Of a stretch of 64,000 nt of DNA, positions 8,783 through 17,489 are shown one piece after another. The stretch spans positions 166,944-230,943 of the forward strand of contig CBJLMB010000005.1 of assembly GCA_966424055.1 (NCBI GenBank), given 5' to 3'. Numbering within the stretch: position 1 is the first letter of the stretch; each line of letters starts with the position of its first letter. The DNA is from Deminuibacter sp966424055. GTDB lineage: Bacteria > Bacteroidota > Bacteroidia > Chitinophagales > Chitinophagaceae. A program made the translations under genes and the position numbers. The notes below the pieces were generated by a model. It saw nothing but the letters and a program-made list of their open reading frames with translations, had not been told where the DNA came from and did no database searches.

Positions 8783-9340
8783 TCATGCCGCTGCAGGCCT
8801 GAGTTTTCGCAGCCTGAAAGCTAGTATGATCCTGAAAAGGCCTGCTGCAACAAAAGAAAGGGCTGTCCATACAATGATATTTAAAATGCCGAAAGCAGGG
8901 ACGGCCAATACCAGGCCACCTAAAATGGCAGTGACGATGCCCAATACCAGGAGCCAGCCCCAGTTACCTGCATGATACGATTTCATGTCGAATGCGAAGC
9001 CAACAGCAGAAACACCCCTGAACAGCAGCCAGAAACCGAGTATCAGCGGCAGTATTTCCAGTGTAACCAATGGATAGGCGAGCAGGTAGCCGCCTATCAC
9101 AATGTCCAGTAAACCACCAGCCAGCGTCCAGCCCCAGCCATCGATCGATTTCCTGGCTGTAAGTGCAAAGATGGCTTCCAGTGTACCAATGATGAACATG
9201 CTGGCTGCAAATAAAATGCTCAGCGAAACATAAGCTTCTGCAGGTGATGTGAATATCCATATACCTGCACCCACCAGCACAAGACCGGTTAATAGAAAAA
9301 GCCAACAGTAACCGATATTTTTTGTAATGTTCCTTTGCAT
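8783..9340 (-). CDS. HdeD/DUF308 family membrane protein
   Basis: A 185-residue integral membrane protein with six hydrophobic segments. It has the HdeD-like pattern of paired helices: IGYCWLFLLTGLVLVGAG, ILFAASMFIIGTLEAIFAL, GGLLDIVIGGYLL, PLILGFWLLFRG, VTAILGGLVLAVP and VWTALSFVAAGLFRIILAF. HdeD in enteric bacteria is linked to acid resistance; in Bacteroidota the role is not established. The start MQRNITKN (9340) was preferred because the upstream extension overlaps the amidohydrolase gene and lacks membrane character. It lies 49 bp downstream of that gene and may be co-transcribed with it. Confidence 0.82.
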   Translation of the reverse strand: MQRNITKNIGYCWLFLLTGLVLVGAGIWIFTSPAEAYVSLSILFAASMFIIGTLEAIFALTARKSIDGWGWTLAGGLLDIVIGGYLLAYPLVTLEILPLILGFWLLFRGVSAVGFAFDMKSYHAGNWGWLLVLGIVTAILGGLVLAVPAFGILNIIVWTALSFVAAGLFRIILAFRLRKLRPAAA

Positions 9341-9389
9341 GTTTTTTGTTTTCTTATAAAAAGGATGCTGGCCGGCAACCCATGTAGGT

Positions 9390-10214
9390 TTACAAATTGT
9401 AAAAGCGGGCCGCATTTAAACCAAATACCTGCCGTTTTTCTTCTTCACTGAAAGCTTCCATATATTTCTGCAATAAACTTTTCCATTGCACATACATGCC
9501 CGATAGCAGCATCACCGGCCAGTCGCTGGCATATAATAAACGGGCGGTGCCAAATGTGTTGAAAGCAATATCCAGGTAAGGGTAAAAATCGCCGGGGCTC
9601 CATTGTTTGCTGCCGGTTTCGGTGAGTAACCCTGAAATTTTGCAGTATACATTCGGGTATTGAGCTATCGCTTTGATCTGCATTGCCCATTCGCCCGGGC
9701 CATCAGCACCGATAACAGGTTTGGCGCAATGATCCAGCACAAATTTTTGTTCAGGGAAGGCTGCAACCAATTGTGTGGCGGCAGGCAACTGGTGATGCTG
9801 AATAAGCAGGTCGCAGGTATAGCCGAATGGCTGCAGCAAGGCTATGCTGCGCTGAACAGCTTCCTGCAACAGGTGATCAGCAGGGGCATGCTGCGCATTG
9901 CAGAGCCAGCCTTTTATAACCGGGTACTGTGAAAAATAAGCCAGTTTTTTTTCTATGGCAGCATCCTGCATATCTGCCCAGGCAACTATTCCTTTGATCA
10001 CCGGCTGTGTTTGAGACAGCTCAACCAGGAAACGGGTTTCTTCTTCCAGCTGTGCTGCCTGAACGGCTACCACACCGTCTATATCATTTCTTTTAGCGGT
10101 TAGTGAAAAGTATTGTGGAAGGTAATCCTGCTGAAGCAGCTTCCTTCCGCTGGTGATCCAGGGATATCTTTCTTTTTCGTATTTCCAGAACTGAACATGG
10201 GCATCAACAAGCAT
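9390..10214 (-). CDS. Amidohydrolase-2 / fuconolactonase-like (COG3618-type) protein with altered metal ligands
   Basis: A 274-residue TIM-barrel protein of the family that includes L-fuconolactonase and 2-pyrone-4,6-dicarboxylate lactonase. Typical blocks are DAHVQFWKYEKERYPWI at the N-terminus, FVLDHCAKPVI near residue 175, VYCKISGLLTE near 206, LLYASDWPVMLL near 240 and GLNAARFYNL at the end. The usual N-terminal DxHxH box is DAHVQ here, so the second histidine is glutamine. The usual G-x-R-H box is GWLCN, so that histidine is lost as well. These positions normally help bind metal or substrate, so activity may be changed or lost. The start ATG at 10214 (MLVDAH) was chosen over a TTG at 10244. 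It follows dnaK in the same direction. Confidence 0.8.
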   Translation of the reverse strand: MLVDAHVQFWKYEKERYPWITSGRKLLQQDYLPQYFSLTAKRNDIDGVVAVQAAQLEEETRFLVELSQTQPVIKGIVAWADMQDAAIEKKLAYFSQYPVIKGWLCNAQHAPADHLLQEAVQRSIALLQPFGYTCDLLIQHHQLPAATQLVAAFPEQKFVLDHCAKPVIGADGPGEWAMQIKAIAQYPNVYCKISGLLTETGSKQWSPGDFYPYLDIAFNTFGTARLLYASDWPVMLLSGMYVQWKSLLQKYMEAFSEEEKRQVFGLNAARFYNL

Positions 10215-10281
10215 AATAGAGCAAGGCTTTTTATTTCGGGGCAATAGTGACCTGCTGTGTATAACAACAGGCCATATGATG

Positions 10282-10318
10282 GAGACTGCGGCATTCCTGT
10301 TGCTAATACCGCAGTCTC
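10282..10318 (-). terminator. Strong hairpin downstream of dnaK
   Basis: GAGACTGCGG (10282-10291) pairs perfectly with CCGCAGTCTC (10309-10318), just after the dnaK stop codon and before the amidohydrolase start. No T-run follows on the minus strand, so it may be a processing or attenuation structure rather than a full terminator. Confidence 0.5.
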
Positions 10319-10334
10319 AGATAGTGACAGTTAT

Positions 10335-12245
10335 TTATTTTACTTCTTCAAAAGGAACATCGGTTACATCTTCTGCACCGCTGTTCTGCTGGCTGCCGCC
10401 GGATGGTTCATGGTTGGCTGAAGCATTGCCCGCAGTGCTTTGCTGGGCTGATTTATATAGATCTTCGCTGGCGGCTGTCCATGCAGTGTTCAGGTCTTTC
10501 ATTGATTTGTCAATACCAGGGATATCCTGCTGGTCATGTGCATATTTTAATGCAGATACGGCTGCATCAATGAGCGCTTTTTTATCGGCGGGTATTTTAT
10601 CCCCGTATTCTTTCAGTTGTTTTTCGGTTTGGAATAACAGGCTGTCTGCCTGGTTTAATTTATCTGCTTTTTCCCTGGCGGCCCTGTCTGCGGCTTCATT
10701 GGCTTTTGCATCGGCCCTCATTTTTTCCACTTCTTCTTTGCTTAGCCCGCTACCGGCTTCTATGCGTATGGTTTGCTCTTTACCGGTACCCTTGTCTTTT
10801 GCGCTGACACTTAAAATACCATTGGCATCAATATCAAAAGCAACTTCGATCTGCGGAATGCCCCGTGGCGCCGGTGGAATGCCATCCAGGTTAAAAATAC
10901 CCAGGCTTTTATTGTCTTTGGCCATAGAGCGGTCGCCTTGCAATACATGCACCTGTACACCGGGCTGGTTATCGCTGGCAGTGGAGAAAACCTCTGATTT
11001 TTTAGCAGGTATGGTGGTATTTGCTGGGATAAGGGTGGTCATTACACCGCCCATTGTTTCAATGCCCAGCGAAAGCGGGGTTACATCCAGCAGTACCACA
11101 TCTTTTACCTCACCGGTGAGCACTGCACCCTGTATGGCCGCGCCAATGGCTACCACCTCATCGGGGTTTACCCCTTTATTGGGTTTCCGGCCAAAGAATT
11201 TTTCAACGATCTCCTGCACTTTGGGAATACGGGTGCTTCCGCCTACCAGTATCACTTCGTCTATTTCTTTTGCTGTAAGCCCTGCATCTTTTAATGCGGC
11301 TTCACAGGGTTTCAGGCAGCGTTCAAACAAGGCATCTGCCAGTTGCTCGAATTTTGAACGGCTTAATTTTTTTACCAGGTGTTTGGGCACACCATCTACC
11401 GCGGTGATATAAGGCAGGTTGATCTCTGTTTCGGTGGCAGAGGACAGTTCTATTTTTGCTTTCTCTGCAGCTTCTTTCAGCCGCTGCAAGGCCATAGGGT
11501 CTTTACGGAGATCGATGGCATCGTCTTTTTTAAACTCATCTGCCAGCCAGTCTACAATAATCTTATCAAAATCATCACCACCCAAATGTGTATCCCCATT
11601 GGTGGATTTCACTTCAAATACACCATCACCCAGCTCAAGTATGGAAATATCAAAAGTGCCGCCGCCAAGATCGAATACGGCTATTTTATGGCTTCTGTCA
11701 CCTTTTTCCAGTCCATAGGCCAAAGCCGCAGCTGTTGGTTCGTTGACTATGCGCCGTACTTTTAAACCGGCAATTTCACCTGCCTCTTTGGTGGCCTGTC
11801 GTTGCGCATCGTTGAAATAGGCGGGTACCGTAATAACCGCTTCATTTACTTCCTGGCCCAGGTAGTCTTCTGCAATTTTTTTCATTTTCTGCAGGATGAT
11901 CGCGGAGATCTCCTGTGGTGTATATAAACGACCGTCTATATCAATGCGGATAGTATCATTATCGCCACGTACCACTTTATAGCTTATATGAGAAAGCTCG
12001 TTCTGCACTTCATCGTACTTGCGCCCCATAAAGCGTTTCACTGACATGATGGTGTTTTGCGGGTTAGTGATGGCCTGTCTTTTTGCAGGATCGCCCACTT
12101 TGCGTTCTCCATTCTTTAAAAAAGCCACAACAGAAGGTGTTGTGCGCCGCCCTTCATCATTGGCAACTACTACAGGTTCATTACCTTCCATTATTGCAAC
12201 GCAGCTGTTGGTAGTACCCAGGTCAATACCAATTATTTTTCCCAT
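10335..12245 (-). CDS. dnaK: Molecular chaperone DnaK (Hsp70)
   Basis: A full-length Hsp70 of 636 residues that refolds unfolded proteins in the cytosol in an ATP-driven cycle. The actin-like ATPase domain (about 1-380) opens with KIIGIDLGTTNSCVA and contains the phosphate loops IAVFDLGGGTFDISIL and VILVGGSTRIPKVQ. The linker DVVLLDVTPLSLGIET leads into the substrate-binding domain (about 395-505) and the helical lid. The C-terminus ends in an acidic VPFEEVK tail after a Gln/Gly/Ser-rich disordered stretch. The start at MGKIIGIDLG (12245) is standard; the eight-residue extension in front is not conserved. Co-chaperone genes cbpA and cbpM lie 1.5 kb away on the other strand, separated by the Dyp peroxidase gene. 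Confidence 0.97.
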   Translation of the reverse strand: MGKIIGIDLGTTNSCVAIMEGNEPVVVANDEGRRTTPSVVAFLKNGERKVGDPAKRQAITNPQNTIMSVKRFMGRKYDEVQNELSHISYKVVRGDNDTIRIDIDGRLYTPQEISAIILQKMKKIAEDYLGQEVNEAVITVPAYFNDAQRQATKEAGEIAGLKVRRIVNEPTAAALAYGLEKGDRSHKIAVFDLGGGTFDISILELGDGVFEVKSTNGDTHLGGDDFDKIIVDWLADEFKKDDAIDLRKDPMALQRLKEAAEKAKIELSSATETEINLPYITAVDGVPKHLVKKLSRSKFEQLADALFERCLKPCEAALKDAGLTAKEIDEVILVGGSTRIPKVQEIVEKFFGRKPNKGVNPDEVVAIGAAIQGAVLTGEVKDVVLLDVTPLSLGIETMGGVMTTLIPANTTIPAKKSEVFSTASDNQPGVQVHVLQGDRSMAKDNKSLGIFNLDGIPPAPRGIPQIEVAFDIDANGILSVSAKDKGTGKEQTIRIEAGSGLSKEEVEKMRADAKANEAADRAAREKADKLNQADSLLFQTEKQLKEYGDKIPADKKALIDAAVSALKYAHDQQDIPGIDKSMKDLNTAWTAASEDLYKSAQQSTAGNASANHEPSGGSQQNSGAEDVTDVPFEEVK

Positions 12246-12656
12246 AGAATAATGATTTTTTACAGACAAAAAATAGTTTCTGAAGATCCGGTCCTGTTGT
12301 TTTTCATGAACCGTTTAAGGTGTGTGAAGCTGTATCAAAGCCTGTTACAAAATAAAATAATATTCACCTGACACCCGGGTTGTAAGAATGTCTAAAATGG
12401 TGAAAAGGATGACGAATATTGTTTCTTATAACAGAAGGTGACTGGTTCTGCTTTCAACAACACTTACATTTGAAGGGTAATATTTTTTTTGAATCTGCAA
12501 GTAATAGAACCAGGTATAAAAAAATATAAATGCGCCATTTTTTGCGCATGCCATAGAATAACCCGTAAAAATTTCTACCTTGACCAGGCCTGTTGCCAGC
12601 TGGAAAACAGGCGCAGGCAATAGAAGCCTATTATTCAAAAAAAATATATAAAGCAA
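12246..12656. other. Divergent promoter region between dnaK and the Dyp peroxidase gene
   Basis: This 411-bp AT-rich gap has no convincing coding frame. It must hold the dnaK promoter (minus) and the peroxidase promoter (plus). I see no CIRCE inverted repeat (TTAGCACTC-N9-GAGTGCTAA) and no exact TAnnTTTG box; TACCTTGA at 12576-12583 is the closest match on the plus strand. Confidence 0.5.
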
Positions 12657-13616
12657 ATGCAGAAAACGATGGAATACGAATCACAGAATGTTACGGATTA
12701 CCCTAATAACAACACGATATTCTCAGTATGGAAATTTAAAGACGGGATGGCTGTAGGGCCTGTTTTTGAAAGGCTTTGCGCATTGATGGAAAACCTGAAT
12801 AATTCGCTTAATATACGGGTGGTCACCGGCAGAACCAGCTGTGTAATGGGAGTGGGGCATGATGCATGGATAAGGCTGGGATTACCTTCACCGCTTCCCA
12901 AAGAGCTGAAGAATTTTGAACCCATTACAGGCGTCAAACATACAGCAGTATCCACACCCGGTGACCTGCATTTTCATTTAAGGGCGATCAATGCCGCTAT
13001 TTGTTTCGATATGGCTACTGCCATTGCAGCAGTTATAAGCCCTGTGGCTGAATGCCTGGAAGAAGTGCATGGTTTCAGGTATTGGGACGGGCGCTCTATT
13101 CTCGGTTTTGTTGATGGCACAGAAAACCCGGTAGGGAAAGACAGGGAAATGTTCGCCGTGGTAGGTGATGAAGACCCTGCTTATAAAGGCGGCAGTTATC
13201 TTTTTGTGCAGAAATACATCCACGATATGAAAAACTGGGAACACCTGACCACAGCGGAACAGGAAAAAGTGATCGGCAGGTATAAGATGAGCGATATTGA
13301 AATGACCGATGATGTAAAACCTTCCAATTCGCACAGCGCCCTGGCAAGCCTTGAAGATGCCAATGGCAATGACCTGAAAATAGTAAGGGATAACATGCCT
13401 TTCGGTCATCCTTCTAAAGGCGAGATAGGTACTTATTTTATTGCTTATGCCAATACCTTCAGTACTACCCGAACCATGCTGGAGCGTATGTTCATCGGGG
13501 TGCCGGCAGGTAATTATGACCGTATACTGGATTTTAGTACGGCACAAACCGGTACACTGTTTTTTGTTCCCACGATAAATATGTTGCAACAATATTCTGC
13601 CGGCCAGGCTTCCTAA
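12657..13616 (+). CDS. Dyp-type haem peroxidase (YfeX-like)
   Basis: A 319-residue dye-decolorising peroxidase that uses haem and hydrogen peroxide to oxidise organic substrates. The family signature GFVDGTENP lies at residues 150-158, with catalytic Asp153. The proximal haem ligand is probably His226 in KPSNSHSALAS, and the distal arginine is Arg244 in KIVRDNMPFGHP. Length and the absence of a signal peptide fit the cytosolic YfeX-like branch. No encapsulin gene is nearby and the C-terminus (SAGQAS) shows no obvious encapsulin targeting tail. It sits between dnaK and cbpA, which suggests a role in stress response. Confidence 0.92.
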   Translation: MQKTMEYESQNVTDYPNNNTIFSVWKFKDGMAVGPVFERLCALMENLNNSLNIRVVTGRTSCVMGVGHDAWIRLGLPSPLPKELKNFEPITGVKHTAVSTPGDLHFHLRAINAAICFDMATAIAAVISPVAECLEEVHGFRYWDGRSILGFVDGTENPVGKDREMFAVVGDEDPAYKGGSYLFVQKYIHDMKNWEHLTTAEQEKVIGRYKMSDIEMTDDVKPSNSHSALASLEDANGNDLKIVRDNMPFGHPSKGEIGTYFIAYANTFSTTRTMLERMFIGVPAGNYDRILDFSTAQTGTLFFVPTINMLQQYSAGQAS

Positions 13617-13699
13617 TGCACTACTTACAGGCGGGGAGATCATTTCAGTATTCAGACAACCGGTAAAAAGGAACACGGCCTTAATTTATTTTTTTAACG

Positions 13700-14626
13700 A
13701 TGGACTATATTGACTATTATAAAATCCTGGGTGTTAACAAAGAAGCGACAACGGATGAAATAAAAAAAGCTTACCGTAAACTGGCCCGTCAGCATCATCC
13801 CGATCTGAACCCAGGTAACCCGGAAGCCGGTAAATTGTTTCAGCAGATCAATGAAGCCAATGAAGTATTAAGTGATCCGGAGAAAAGAAAAAAGTATGAC
13901 CAGTACGGGAAAGACTGGAAACATGCTGAACAGTTTGAAGAAGCCCGCAGGCAACAGGAGGCATCGGGCTATAGCGGCGGCAACCCGTTTGGCGGTAGTG
14001 GCAGTGCTTTCCATAGTGGCGGGGAATATTACTCCTACGGCGATGAAGAAGGCGGTTTTTCTGATTTCTTCAGCTCTATGTTTGGCAACCGCGGCAATGG
14101 TGGAAAGCAGGCCCGTTTCAGGGGATCTGATTACCGCACATCTGTACAGGTAAATCTTACAGATGCGTATGCAACCCATCAGCAGACCTTTACAGTGAAT
14201 GGAAAAAGCATCCGCATAACCATACCCGCCGGTATAGAAAACGGCCAGGAAATAAAAATAGCCGGCTATGGTGGCCCTGGTGTGAACGGTGGGCCGAACG
14301 GCGACCTGTACATTACATTTGATATAAAAAACAACACTCCCTTTACCCGCAAAGGCAATGATTTATATACCACGGTGCCGCTGAACCTTTATAAAGCAGT
14401 GCTGGGCGGAGAAGAAACCGTGAACACCTTTAACGGGAAGGTGAAAATGAAACTGGCGCCCGAAACGCAGAACGGTACAAAGATCCGTTTAAAAGGCAAA
14501 GGATTCCCGGTATATAAAAAAGACGGTGAATTCGGCGACCTGTATGTTACTTACCAGATACAAATACCCACCGGGCTCACCGAAAAGGAAAAAGAACTGT
14601 TTGAACAACTGGCCCGGGAGCGGTAA
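13700..14626 (+). CDS. cbpA: CbpA-like DnaJ (type II Hsp40) co-chaperone
   Basis: A 308-residue J-domain protein that stimulates DnaK ATP hydrolysis and presents substrates. The J domain occupies residues 1-70 with the essential HPD at 33-35 (RQHHPDLNPG). A Gly/Ser/Phe-rich linker runs from about 92 to 125. Two C-terminal beta-domains follow from about 130, without the cysteine-rich zinc finger of true DnaJ, as expected for CbpA. The stop codon is 11 bp before the cbpM gene, so the two form an operon. Confidence 0.93.
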   Translation: MDYIDYYKILGVNKEATTDEIKKAYRKLARQHHPDLNPGNPEAGKLFQQINEANEVLSDPEKRKKYDQYGKDWKHAEQFEEARRQQEASGYSGGNPFGGSGSAFHSGGEYYSYGDEEGGFSDFFSSMFGNRGNGGKQARFRGSDYRTSVQVNLTDAYATHQQTFTVNGKSIRITIPAGIENGQEIKIAGYGGPGVNGGPNGDLYITFDIKNNTPFTRKGNDLYTTVPLNLYKAVLGGEETVNTFNGKVKMKLAPETQNGTKIRLKGKGFPVYKKDGEFGDLYVTYQIQIPTGLTEKEKELFEQLARER

Positions 14627-14637
14627 AAACCAAAACA

Positions 14638-14955
14638 ATGATGGAAAAACGTACAAAAATACCTGTTGAGGAATGCTGTATGTATTACGAGGTGGAAACA
14701 GCTTTTATACAGCAACTGGATGAGCACGGTTTGATAGAACTTATCCACTATGGAAAAGAAGTTTTTATCGCGTATGAACAATTGCCTTACCTGGAAAAAT
14801 ACAAGCGCTTGCATTATGATATGGATATTAACTGGAAAGGCCTGGAAACCATTCAGCACTTGCTGAACCGGGTGCAGGCGCTTCAGCAGGAAATTAAAAG
14901 ATTGCGGAATGAATTGGAGCAGGGACCCGCACCGGCTGCATTTGGCAGCTTCTGA
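14638..14955 (+). CDS. cbpM: Chaperone modulator CbpM
   Basis: A 105-residue MerR-like protein that, in its family, binds the J domain of CbpA and inhibits it. The N-terminal part (about 1-70) has the CbpM pattern with DEHGLIELIHYGKEVFI and LEKYKRLHYDMDINWKGLETI. The C-terminal half is a predicted coiled coil (HLLNRVQALQQEIKRLRNEL). The position directly after cbpA confirms the assignment. Starts at 14638 and 14641 are equally plausible. Confidence 0.88.
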   Translation: MMEKRTKIPVEECCMYYEVETAFIQQLDEHGLIELIHYGKEVFIAYEQLPYLEKYKRLHYDMDINWKGLETIQHLLNRVQALQQEIKRLRNELEQGPAPAAFGSF

Positions 14956-14995
14956 TGCAGGCCCGCTTACAAAGAGCTAATATGACAGATTGTAT

Positions 14996-15847
14996 ATGAG
15001 CGGAAAAATAAAAGGCTACACTTCAATTACCGGCGACCCAAACAAGCTGGAGAAAAAAAACTATGTCAGTTACCTGGAGATCAAAAACCGGAAAGACCTG
15101 ACGCCGGTTGCCGACAACCTGTTTACATTGGTTTTAGTTGAAAAGGGAAACGGGGTACACACCATTAATGCCAAGGACTACCAGGTAAAACCCCGGCAAA
15201 TACATATAACCAACCCAGGGCAGCGGGATAAATGGAAATTGCAGCCGGAAATAAAAGCCCAGCGCTTAGTAATAAAAAGAGCATTGATCGAAACCTTCTC
15301 TTCCTCGCTGCAGTTCCCGTTCTCAGACCGTAACCAGCATCCTGTACTGGACCTGGATAATTTGAGCTGTCAGAAAATAAGGGCAGAATTCTCTGCCATA
15401 AAAAAAGAACTGTCAACCGCTACCATCTTCATGGAGCTGGTGAATGCGAGGTGCCGGCTGATCGCTTTAATGATCAATCTTTGGATGGAGCACAAGTTCA
15501 GTGACAAGCTACCCAGCCAGGCGGGGTCTTTATCGTACAGGTTTCATGCACTGGTGGAAAAACATTTTAAAACACAGAAATCTGTTGCGTTCTATGCCAA
15601 GCACCTGTGCATAACGCCCAATTACCTGGGCGTGATCTGCAGAAAGCAATATGGTATGTCGGCACTGGAATTGATCCAGGAGCGTGTTCTGCTGGAGGCC
15701 AAACGTTTACTGCACAGTTCAGACAGGTCTATAAAAGAAATAGCCTTCGATCTGGGTTTCCGGAACCAAACCTATTTTGGCTATTTCTTTAAAACGAAAA
15801 CAGGGCTTACACCGAAAGAATACAAAGTTTTGATGGAAAAATCCTGA
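14996..15847 (+). CDS. AraC-family transcriptional regulator
   Basis: A 283-residue regulator with an N-terminal cupin-like region (about 25-110, with the QIHITNPGQRDKW segment) and a C-terminal double helix-turn-helix domain (about 175-280). The C-terminal domain is recognised from AKHLCITPNYLGVICRK and IKEIAFDLGFRNQTYFGYFFK followed by TGLTPKEYK. Ligand and targets are unknown. An in-frame TTG lies two codons upstream at 14990; the ATG at 14996 was preferred. It is 40 bp after cbpM in the same direction but need not share its operon. Confidence 0.88.
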   Translation: MSGKIKGYTSITGDPNKLEKKNYVSYLEIKNRKDLTPVADNLFTLVLVEKGNGVHTINAKDYQVKPRQIHITNPGQRDKWKLQPEIKAQRLVIKRALIETFSSSLQFPFSDRNQHPVLDLDNLSCQKIRAEFSAIKKELSTATIFMELVNARCRLIALMINLWMEHKFSDKLPSQAGSLSYRFHALVEKHFKTQKSVAFYAKHLCITPNYLGVICRKQYGMSALELIQERVLLEAKRLLHSSDRSIKEIAFDLGFRNQTYFGYFFKTKTGLTPKEYKVLMEKS

Positions 15848-15865
15848 TACAAAGCCGTTGCCAGC

Positions 15866-15976
15866 GAGCTGCAAGCCATGAGCTTCCAGCTATGAGCAGC
15901 TAAATAGAATAAACTGTTTTGCCAGGCCACCCTGAAAACGATCATCCTTTCTGCGTTTTCCGCGTGTTCCGCGAGA
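15866..15976 (+). repeat. Composite dispersed repeat: repeat A plus 76-bp repeat B
   Basis: Bases 15866-15900 are repeat A (compare 4656-4685 inverted, and 18328-18360). Bases 15901-15976 are repeat B, which matches 23353-23429 at about 68 of 76 positions by eye and ends in CTGCGTTTTCCGCGTGTTCCGCGAGA. The A-then-B order is repeated at 18328-18402. Confidence 0.75.
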
Positions 15977-16040
15977 GAATTTCCTCGCACTCATCGCTAT
16001 CAGCTCGCCGCTATAACCGGCAACCTGCGTTCTTAGCGCA

Positions 16041-17069
16041 TCAGGCAATACCCGCAATGAATTCGGCGATGCGTGCAGCTACCCGGTCGCGAAGCCATTG
16101 CATTTTAGCAGTATCCAGGTCGGTCAGTATATGGCCATTGTCCTCATTAAAATCGACGAACACATCTTCCAGGAATTCTTTCCTGATCTCGCTTAATCTT
16201 TTTTCATTGGCAGTATCCAGCCGCCCGGTTTTCGACAGCACGCTGTTCAGCCTGTTTTCTGTGATATAGTTGGCCATTTCCTCTACCAGGAAAGACAGCT
16301 CTTCAGACCGTGAGCTGACATTGGGAACAAATGACCATTTTTCGGCCTCATGAAACTTTTTTTCTTCATCGAATTCCGGGTTCTTGAGCTTGATGATGGG
16401 GCGCATACCATGCTCAATGATGGCGGAATGGCTCAATGGTTTGATCACAACGCCTTCGATAAGGTTAGGTGTAAGCTCAGGCAGGTTCAGCTGCGCAGGA
16501 ATACGGGAATCGATCCGGGTATTAAAATTCAGCGCTTCATTCCATTTGCCGGAGAACAATGCTTTGGCATAAAAAATGCCGAACCTTTCAAAATAATCCA
16601 TGGACACATCATAGTCAAGATAGGTTTTGACATCATCCGCTGTTTCTATTGCAATATCAAAGGCGCAGAACCGCACCGAAGGTGAATAATAAACCCCTGT
16701 TTGAATGGCCTGAACATGCGGGTCGGGTGCCACATCGGGGTGGGGATATTTGCCGCCAAAAAGCTCCCCGTAAATAATGTACCTGTTCGCAGGGATATCC
16801 CGCTCCAGTTGTTCAAACAGGCCGGTCACCCTGTCTTCCATTTCAGCAGCCACTGCCTGGAACCCAAAAAAATCATCGCCCCATTTAAGGTAGTCTTTCC
16901 GTTTGGCAAACAGCAGCCTGTGGTGCTCGTATACAAAGCTGAAATTGGCACCATGCACTTTCTCGGTCACCACCCATTTTAATTTATTCAGATCATGCTG
17001 TTCCTTTTCAGATAGGTTAAGTCCTTTCAGGTTTTTGGGCATTTTTTCATATTCAGAATTCTTGCTCAT
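16041..17069 (-). CDS. Rnl2-type RNA ligase
   Basis: A 342-residue protein of the T4 Rnl2 / RNA-editing-ligase family, which seals 3'-OH/5'-phosphate nicks in RNA through a lysine-AMP intermediate. All nucleotidyltransferase motifs are visible: motif I EKVHGAN with adenylated Lys37, motif III RYIIYGELFGG (96-106), motif IIIa SVRFCAFDIA (131-140), motif IV LIEGVVIKP (203-211) and motif V PIIKLKNPEF (224-233). A helical C-terminal domain of about 100 residues follows, as in T4 Rnl2 (334 residues). The ATG at 17069 was preferred to a GTG three codons upstream. It is a stand-alone gene: no polynucleotide kinase, phosphatase or toxin gene is adjacent. The biological substrate is unknown. Confidence 0.92.
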   Translation of the reverse strand: MSKNSEYEKMPKNLKGLNLSEKEQHDLNKLKWVVTEKVHGANFSFVYEHHRLLFAKRKDYLKWGDDFFGFQAVAAEMEDRVTGLFEQLERDIPANRYIIYGELFGGKYPHPDVAPDPHVQAIQTGVYYSPSVRFCAFDIAIETADDVKTYLDYDVSMDYFERFGIFYAKALFSGKWNEALNFNTRIDSRIPAQLNLPELTPNLIEGVVIKPLSHSAIIEHGMRPIIKLKNPEFDEEKKFHEAEKWSFVPNVSSRSEELSFLVEEMANYITENRLNSVLSKTGRLDTANEKRLSEIRKEFLEDVFVDFNEDNGHILTDLDTAKMQWLRDRVAARIAEFIAGIA

Positions 17070-17489
17070 ATCGGTCACGCATTCTTATTGGTAAAAATAT
17101 CAGTTCAAAACAATTGCCTTGTATGCAACAATATAAAACATACGGTTAAGCTAAACCTGTTTTTATGCTAGTCGCATACAGGATCAGGATGTTTGGCTAT
17201 GAGGGGTAAAACACTACCGGGAAGGCAGTTTACCGGTTGAATATAATGCAGGCAACGGCAGGACAAAAGCTTTGTCTTTTTCATAGATTAGTGTTAAGGG
17301 CGCAAAGTTACCTATTTTTTTACTGCCGTCCGGGTATCATCCAAAATAGCGGGGTGGATAATTGGGGTGTGAAAAAGCTTATACTGAAAAATGCCTGTTT
17401 CAGCAGGCAAATTTGCCGGTGGCGCCAATGAAGGGGCTGGTTTTGGTATACCAAACTTTGAAGCAATAGCTGTTATAAGGCTGTTTGTA
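17070..17489. other. Intergenic region, no gene seen
   Basis: No supported gene is seen. On the minus strand it contains the terminator of the LptC-like gene (17386-17409), and 17406-17417 is the perfect palindrome GGCAAATTTGCC. It also holds the upstream region of the RNA ligase gene, where no TAnnTTTG box stands out. Confidence 0.5.
17386..17409 (-). terminator. Intrinsic terminator of the LptC-like gene
   Basis: On the minus strand TGCCTG-CTGAAA-CAGGCA forms a hairpin (17392-17409) followed by TTTTT (17391-17387). It lies about 80 bases past the stop codon that the LptC-like gene would reach in its restored frame (17490). Confidence 0.6.

Noticed and set aside
10276..11412. Plus-strand open frame of 378 residues opposite dnaK
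   Set aside because: It is the antisense shadow of the highly conserved dnaK gene.
12246..12420. CIRCE/HrcA operator upstream of dnaK
   Set aside because: No TTAGCACTC / GAGTGCTAA inverted repeat is present.
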